The notes under the pieces: generated by a model | Database searches by the model: none | What the model was told of the DNA's origin: nothing | What the model saw: the letters and a program-made list of their open reading frames with translations, nothing else | Made by a program: the position numbers and the translations under genes | Origin: Sipunculus nudus | Lineage: Eukaryota > Annelida > Sipuncula > Golfingiida > Sipunculidae | Assembly: GCA_026874595.1 (NCBI GenBank) | Contig: CM049314.1 | Span: 27,481,729 to 27,545,728 of the forward strand | Length of the DNA: 64,000 nucleotides | Direction of reading: 5' to 3' | In this document: piece after piece, positions 59,322 to 64,000 of the stretch | How positions within the stretch are numbered: position 1 is the first letter of the stretch | Layout: every line of letters starts with the position of its first letter

Positions 59322-62300
59322 TATTGTTGTGATTTAGCGGCAAAAGGCGTCCCAATCTTGGAATGATGATGAATTTGGCACTATATGCCAGGCACAGGCA
59401 AAACTTCAAACTGGTGCCGTCCATCATTGGGATGCAAATGTGGCGGTGTGGCTGTAGTCAGAAAGTGAGAAACTGGGTTGACTTAAATAAGTGAGAAAAC
59501 TAAGGACATGATTTTTATTGCCTGAAAAGTTGGCTATTACATAATAAAGCTGTGTTCCACTTGCTTACCTGTCATGCCCAACATGTTATGTGTAACTGTT
59601 TTTATAGCTTGCAGTTCAGTTTGCATGCAATTTTATTATTCTAGTTTATAGTCAATCTTGGCCTCATCATATGTGCATCTATCTCAAATACCATGATGAA
59701 TAAGAATTTACAGGACTAAAAAATGGTTAGAAACCACTACTTTGGTGACCCTGTGAAGGCTCAAGTAGTGTTATCCATTGCCTTCTAACACTTTCAGGGT
59801 AGTATATATTTACCTGACACCTTGAACCAAATTATCTTGATAATTTTATTATGATAGAAGTAAGTGTAACTTTAATGAACTGGCCTAACCAAAACTCTGT
59901 GAACACCAAAAGATATGCATATTAACCTTTAAATGTTGTTGTATGTAAAATTTATTTAAGAAATGTGCCTCATGTTCTTTGTCAGTAATTTGTTGTTCTT
60001 GGAACTAGATGCAGCTGATCTGTGGCAGCAGTTGTTCATTTTGGGCCCATCATTAATATTTTACGTTTTTTGGTATCTCTAAGTTTCTTAACATGAATGA
60101 TAAAATAATGTCAAAGAATGGTGGGAATGAGTCAGCATGTGACAATTACAATCCACTAGTAATTGAGTGGACATAATGTTTTGCAGTTCAAGTATTTGAG
60201 TTGTCAGACACTAATAAAGTGAAGGTTAAGTATTTTATATATAAGTGCATGATATTTGCCTATTTTAAGATTCATCCTGGTAATGACCACAGAATCATAC
60301 GTCTGAGTGCAGATACCAGAATAGAGCTTGTATTGATATTTGACAGGTGTGTATGGCACTTAATTGATATTGCTGTTCAGATGATATTTTTTTTTGTACA
60401 GGGTAAACCATTAAATCCCACACAAAAAAAAATGATTTCATTCCACACTGAAAAAAATATTACACAAGTACCAACAAAAATTTTAAGCCTAAATGACTTT
60501 AGCTGTTGGACAAAGAATCTATTGTATATTTTCCTTACATGCACAATGAATGCTAGATAATGCTGTCACAATATTATTTTCACAGTAATTTTCTTTTATA
60601 AATAAATGATGAGTGTAAGATGATTTGATGAAAATATGACAGAATGTTCAAAGATCTGTATGCTTTTGAAATTATGTATGGCTATTTTAAATGTGTTTAA
60701 GGTGTGGACTGATTGCATTTTTCCCTTCATATGGATAACTTTTTGTCTTTTTTCTTAATTTCAGCTGTTTGCATCTCTTCATAGCCTAGGGATTTGTCAG
60801 AGTCACCCTGCAGTGAGGGCCAATATATACAGGCTAGTGGCTGAAAGCATGACAAGCCTTACCAAATGGATAGATGAAATGTTGGTAGGTGGCATATGAT
60901 AATTAATATCCTGAATAGTATATCAATATGGAAATATTCCACTTCATTTGGATAGTGTGTAAAAATGGGGGTTACCCATACTAGCCACTGTAGAGTTAAG
61001 ATATCTTACAGCTCAAGATATGGAAGGAAATATCTTTTTACTCTCTGGAGTTACATTTATTACAGATAACTAGTGAGGTGGAGTCCCATAATGCAACAGT
61101 CACACTGCATGACACAACCAAAACCCTACCAGAAGCTGGATGTAGCACCTCAGAAGGGGCACGCACAGGAAGTAAAAGCAGCAGATGCTTATTCCCAGAG
61201 TCAGATACAGATTCTTATGGTATAGTACTGCTAATTACATGTTTGTTTCTGGATGGGTTTATTTATTTAAAAGGTTTATGTTAACCGTACATGTTTGTGT
61301 ATAAACAATTGCAAGACCATTGGGTTCTTTCTTGTCATATGTGTATGTAAGATTTGAATGTGTTTTTGTTATAATTAAAAACAAACGAAAAAAGGCTGTA
61401 TTGTAACCATTATATCTCGGATGTACATAAAGGTAACTTTGAAAAAGTAAATGTTCAATTGTGAGAAGAAAAATTCTTACGGCTTTATGAGGAAAAGTTC
61501 AAATTTTTGGCATTCTGTAATAAAATCAAAATATGATAAAAAAAAAAAAAATAATAAACAGGTCGGTTCAGTCTAGAAAAGCATAACCTTTATCTGAACT
61601 ATACAATGTTATATATGTGTAAAGGGTTGTTATATTAATGTGTTCCAGAGAGTCCATCCACTGATGACAGTGACTGGGATTCAGACAAGTCATCCCATGA
61701 GTCAACTGATGGCACCATTGGAGCCTCGTCTGATGAGGATATGGAATTTGATAACAGTGAAGACAAGGAGCAGCTGGCCAAAAGCAAAATCTCCTTTCTA
61801 GGTAATAAAACAGTTAACCTATAGGGATTGTCTGGAGTGCTGACTATAATTCTCAGTAGCTGAGTTAAAAGGGGATGCTCCTGGATGTCCATAAAAAACA
61901 ATGCATTTCCTGATCTGGATAATAGAAAACTATGGGTGTTATCTACACAGAGAACCCCTTGGAGTGTTTCAGCTGTATCTATGCAAATTAATGGACATTA
62001 ATTAATAGCTTAATCCATAATTGTCAACCAATCATTTTGAAACCTGAAATTACAGATATAAGTAAACCCGAATCTGCCCTAATGGAAAAAGCAAAATGAA
62101 ATTTATCACATTATTGTTGAGTATCTGACTGTATACAATGTAACAGGATAGTGATAAAGCCATGGTAGTAATCACAGATTCTGGCCAGAAAGTTTGCATG
62201 GACTGATGGCATCAGGGATGTTTCAGCTTTAACTATTGCATACTTATGTTTAAATATAATGTTTATATTAAGAATATCTCCTTGGCATTCCAAAGAATAT

Positions 62301-63771
62301 TTTTGCTATTTTTGTTTTATGGAAGAACATTCTTGATATTTTCTTTTCAGATGCAGGGTACAGCATCACATGGGACAACACCCAGCTACATGTACACACA
62401 CGCCACCAGTCATCAGAGAATAAGAATAAGATGCTCCTATGGGCTAATTCATTTATAGCCAATAATAGAGTGTCTTTCAGACATTTGGCAGATGATTGGG
62501 GTAATTCAGCAACATTATGTAAATCATGTGAATAAAAAGACAACATAAATGCAATACTTTGAACCTGTATTATATCAGTCGTTGCTGGTTAGTTAATCTC
62601 TATATTCAGATAGTGTGCAAAAGAGGAAGGTGTTATTGTATGTTTACACTCAGAGTTACTATGTCATCCTGCTTGAACTTAGAAGCAGTGAAGCATTCCC
62701 TCATAGAAATTGATTGTTAAGAAATGTTTTATGGTATGTCATATAATTATATGGTCACCAAACCTTTACAGACCTATCATGTGAAAATATTTCTCATTGA
62801 TCGGATGAACTTTTGCTACTACAGAATAATCCTTGAAAATATGGAATGAATTGTGATAATTTCCTGTTTTCCCCATCTAAAAATAAAAATTAATTGTTGA
62901 AGTATTTTAAACATCAGTATTGTTTACATTAAAAAAAATTATTGACCAGTTGTTATTTGTCACATGAAAGAATTTAAGTTTGTGTAAATTATGATGATAG
63001 GATTTTTATATTTACAGAACACGTTCCAGCTACACTTGTGCCTCTTGATCACCTCTTACCAGACCAGGATGTGTTTGATTCAGTGAAGGATAGGATGGAG
63101 ATAATCATTGAACGAATACTTTGTTCACATATAAGATACTTTGGGGATAACTGCACACCTGTCAAACACGTACAGCACCAGTATTCTGAGGAATCCAAGC
63201 AAAAGAGCAAAATAGTAATTGGTTCATCTTTTCCTTTACATGTAGCTGTTGAACCTTTTCATGGTGCAAAAGATGGTTTCAGTTGTGTTAAATGTTACAG
63301 TACCTATATTTGTATAGGAGTGTATATATGTGTGTGAGTATATATATAAATATATTTTTATTTGGAATGTCTTTTTTAGTTCAGCTGACATTGCAAGTCA
63401 ACTGAACCATAATGATCATTCAGCGTCCGTCTTCTTACTGTTAGACTGGAACGTTCTGCAGATAAACCTCATTCTACAAACATAGAATGATACTTATTTT
63501 GTCTCTGTGTGTGCAGGTAAACCTTGGTGTTTATGATGCAGACCCCAGCAGCACAGAAGGCGTGCGTAAGATCATGGACCACCTGCATCAGTATGTGCCA
63601 TTGAAAGAAGATGGCCAACTACATGTTGTGCCCTGTCATGGGGATCAGCTCTCATGTGAGAGGATGTGGGAGGCGAAGCGAACAAGATCGTTCAACCAGT
63701 CCAAGAAAGAGAGGCTTCTTGGTTTGGAACCATGTCCTCAGGAATTTCACCATCGTGGGATAGCGCTCCAG
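57832..63771 (+). CDS. DUF6589-like protein gene, nine exons, 3' end outside window, frameshift in exon 1
   Basis: Nine exons join in consistent phase into at least 628 codons with no stop: 57832-58366, 58722-58915, 59338-59464, 60765-60884, 61066-61219, 61649-61801, 62351-62500, 63018-63214, 63517-63771. All introns are GT-AG. Residues 3-6 and 56-59 form two CxxC pairs, like a ZAD-type zinc-binding fold. A helical region follows (residues about 140-325), then an acidic serine-rich linker (about 365-420), a block with SITWDNTQ near 433, and HGDQLSCER near 584. WDN and GDQL are what I recall for DUF6589 proteins, a family of unknown function expanded in fungi and aquatic invertebrates and possibly transposon-derived. 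The one flaw is an A9 run at 58240-58248: the frame must skip one base there. An in-frame stop at 57814 and the first ATG at 57832 set the start. Acceptor-like sites at 57807 and 57822 suggest a 5' non-coding exon upstream. The last exon(s) lie beyond the window. Confidence 0.82.
58722..58915 (+). CDS. Exon 2
   Basis: Acceptor TGTACCAG|GTC, donor GCA|GTAAGT. It reads VMMRIIRKEVSNYRRVGQY, then GLKSFRWESLIQGMADHMP. It continues directly from TAFRK of exon 1. It enters in phase 0 and leaves with two bases (CA). Confidence 0.85.
59259..59327. repeat. (AT)n microsatellite in intron 2, next to a splice acceptor
   Basis: The tract runs from about 59259 to 59310, then CACACATATATATTG; exon 3 starts at 59338. 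The usual pyrimidine tract before the acceptor is replaced by AT dinucleotides. Confidence 0.95.
59338..59464 (+). CDS. Exon 3
   Basis: Acceptor GTGATTTAG|CGG, donor CAGAAA|GTGAGA. The two bases from exon 2 complete a histidine codon. It reads GKRRPNLGMMMNLALYARH, then VPSIIGMQMWRCGCSQK, and leaves in phase 0. It is easy to miss because another frame crosses it, but phase on both sides confirms it. Confidence 0.85.
59465..60764 (+). other. Intron 3 (1.3 kb), no feature seen
   Basis: A+T-rich. A 119-codon frame at 60201-60560 is rich in low-complexity stretches and does not fit the splice phases on either side, so I treat it as chance. The other introns (58367-58721, 58916-59337, 60885-61065, 61220-61648, 61802-62350, 62501-63017, 63215-63516) likewise hold nothing recognisable apart from the microsatellite in intron 2. 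Confidence 0.65.
60765..60884 (+). CDS. Exon 4
   Basis: Acceptor TTAATTTCAG|CTG, donor TTG|GTAGGT. Exactly 40 codons, phase 0 at both ends: LFASLHSLGICQSHPAVRA, then IYRLVAESMTSLTKWIDEM. It continues the CGCSQK end of exon 3. Confidence 0.87.
61066..61219 (+). CDS. Exon 5: start of the acidic linker
   Basis: Acceptor TTTATTACAG|ATA, donor TATG|GTATAG. It reads ITSEVESHNATVTLHDTTK to FPESDTDSY. It leaves with one base. Low complexity in its second half suggests a disordered linker. Confidence 0.8.
61649..61801 (+). CDS. Exon 6: acidic serine-rich linker
   Basis: Acceptor GTGTTCCAG|AGA, donor CTAG|GTAATA. It encodes SPSTDDSDWDSDKSSHES and ASSDEDMEFDNSEDKEQL, about 45% D/E/S by eye, typical of a disordered stretch with casein-kinase-2-like sites. 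Enters and leaves in phase 1. Confidence 0.82.
   Translation, partial: RVHPLMTVTGIQTSHPMSQLMAPLEPRLMRIWNLITVKTRSSWPKAKSPF
62351..62500 (+). CDS. Exon 7: WDN block
   Basis: Acceptor TTCTTTTCAG|ATG, donor TGGG|GTAATT. It reads DAGYSITWDNTQLHVHTRH, then ENKNKMLLWANSFIANNRV. The WDN block followed by a histidine-rich turn and an asparagine-rich helix is the part that most resembles DUF6589 proteins. Confidence 0.85.
63018..63214 (+). CDS. Exon 8
   Basis: Acceptor ATATTTACAG|AAC, donor AAAATA|GTAATT. It reads HVPATLVPLDHLLPDQDVF, then IRYFGDNC and QKSKI. I chose the donor at 63215 because it gives phase 0 and joins SKI to VNLGVYDAD of exon 9; reading on without splicing soon reaches a stop at 63334. 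Confidence 0.82.
63517..63771 (+). CDS. Exon 9: GDQL block
   Basis: Acceptor GTGTGTGCAG|GTA, donor CTCCAG|GTAATA. 85 codons: VNLGVYDADPSSTEGVRK, then YVPLKEDGQLHVVPCHGDQ, LSCERMWEAKRTRS and LEPCPQEFHHRGIALQ. The GDQL..ER block and the following FHH are the most conserved part of the family as I know it. The gene continues past 63771; 63772-64000 is intron. Confidence 0.85.
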
Positions 63772-64000
63772 GTAATAAATATAACTTTTCAGTTCTGAAT
63801 ACACAGAATCTGATGAAAGTCTCTGTTTGCTGTTTCTGAAGAATAAATAAGGATACAGGCATTAAATCACTATGTATTAGATCAGGTTCAATATGGGCTT
63901 ACCATATATGTCTTAAGAGAAATTACGTATAATACACATTAAAAACAGGGAAGCGTATTGTGTAGGATCATTGGTCATTTAGATTTAATATACTGATCAT

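Noticed and set aside
60201-60560. 119-codon frame as an extra exon of the DUF6589-like gene
   Set aside because: It is low-complexity, and exon 3 (59338-59464) joins exon 4 (60765-60884) directly in phase 0 without it.
61635-61901. 88-codon reverse-strand frame
   Set aside because: It is the antisense shadow of exon 6; the forward exon has matching splice sites and phase.

Overview
The window is eukaryotic nuclear DNA from an invertebrate. It is strongly A+T-rich by eye, with very long (AT)n microsatellites, decayed non-LTR retrotransposons, tRNA-derived SINEs, many non-autonomous DNA elements with internal tandem repeats, and one multi-exon gene with GT-AG introns. My best guess is a mollusc, probably a bivalve. 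That guess rests on repeat style and on the protein family of the gene; no marker gene proves it. There are no operons, no CRISPR array, no rRNA and no stand-alone tRNA gene.

Layout. 1-1000: reverse-strand LINE reverse-transcriptase remnant. 3139-6345: composite transposon holding about 8.5 copies of a ~288 bp satellite. 9.9-12.5 kb: dispersed repeats. 14.7-16.0 kb: a 1.3 kb inverted-repeat element. 19.2-20.9 kb: the C-terminal end of another LINE, followed by a second copy of the composite transposon's tail interrupted by a SINE with a visible target-site duplication. 25.8-34.1 kb: an old direct segmental duplication (25.8-27.6 and 32.0-34.1 kb) whose two halves are separated by three tandem-repeat elements. 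34.4-38.7 kb: A+T-rich sequence with nothing recognisable. 39.2-55.4 kb: a patchwork of SINEs, G-tract/C-tract foldbacks, nested DNA elements, a LINE fragment and microsatellites.

The only convincing host gene runs from 57832 to beyond the right edge, forward strand. I reconstructed nine coding exons whose splice phases all agree, giving at least 628 codons without a stop. It appears to belong to the uncharacterised DUF6589-type family, with an N-terminal pair of CxxC motifs, an acidic serine-rich linker, a WDN motif and a GDQL motif. To make it work, one base must be lost from an A9 run in exon 1, so it is either a fresh frameshift allele/pseudogene or a one-base assembly error. The exon-3 acceptor lies directly behind a ~68 bp (AT)n tract.

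The repeats form a few recurrent families: a ~288 bp satellite full of nuclear-receptor-like AGGTCA half-sites (three places), a ~150-350 bp repeat whose element ends read AGCTCA..TGACT (called family Z here; six or more places), a TTAA-ended element (family X; three places), and one SINE family (three places). A short palindrome, GGTGGCGCCACC, recurs in several of them.
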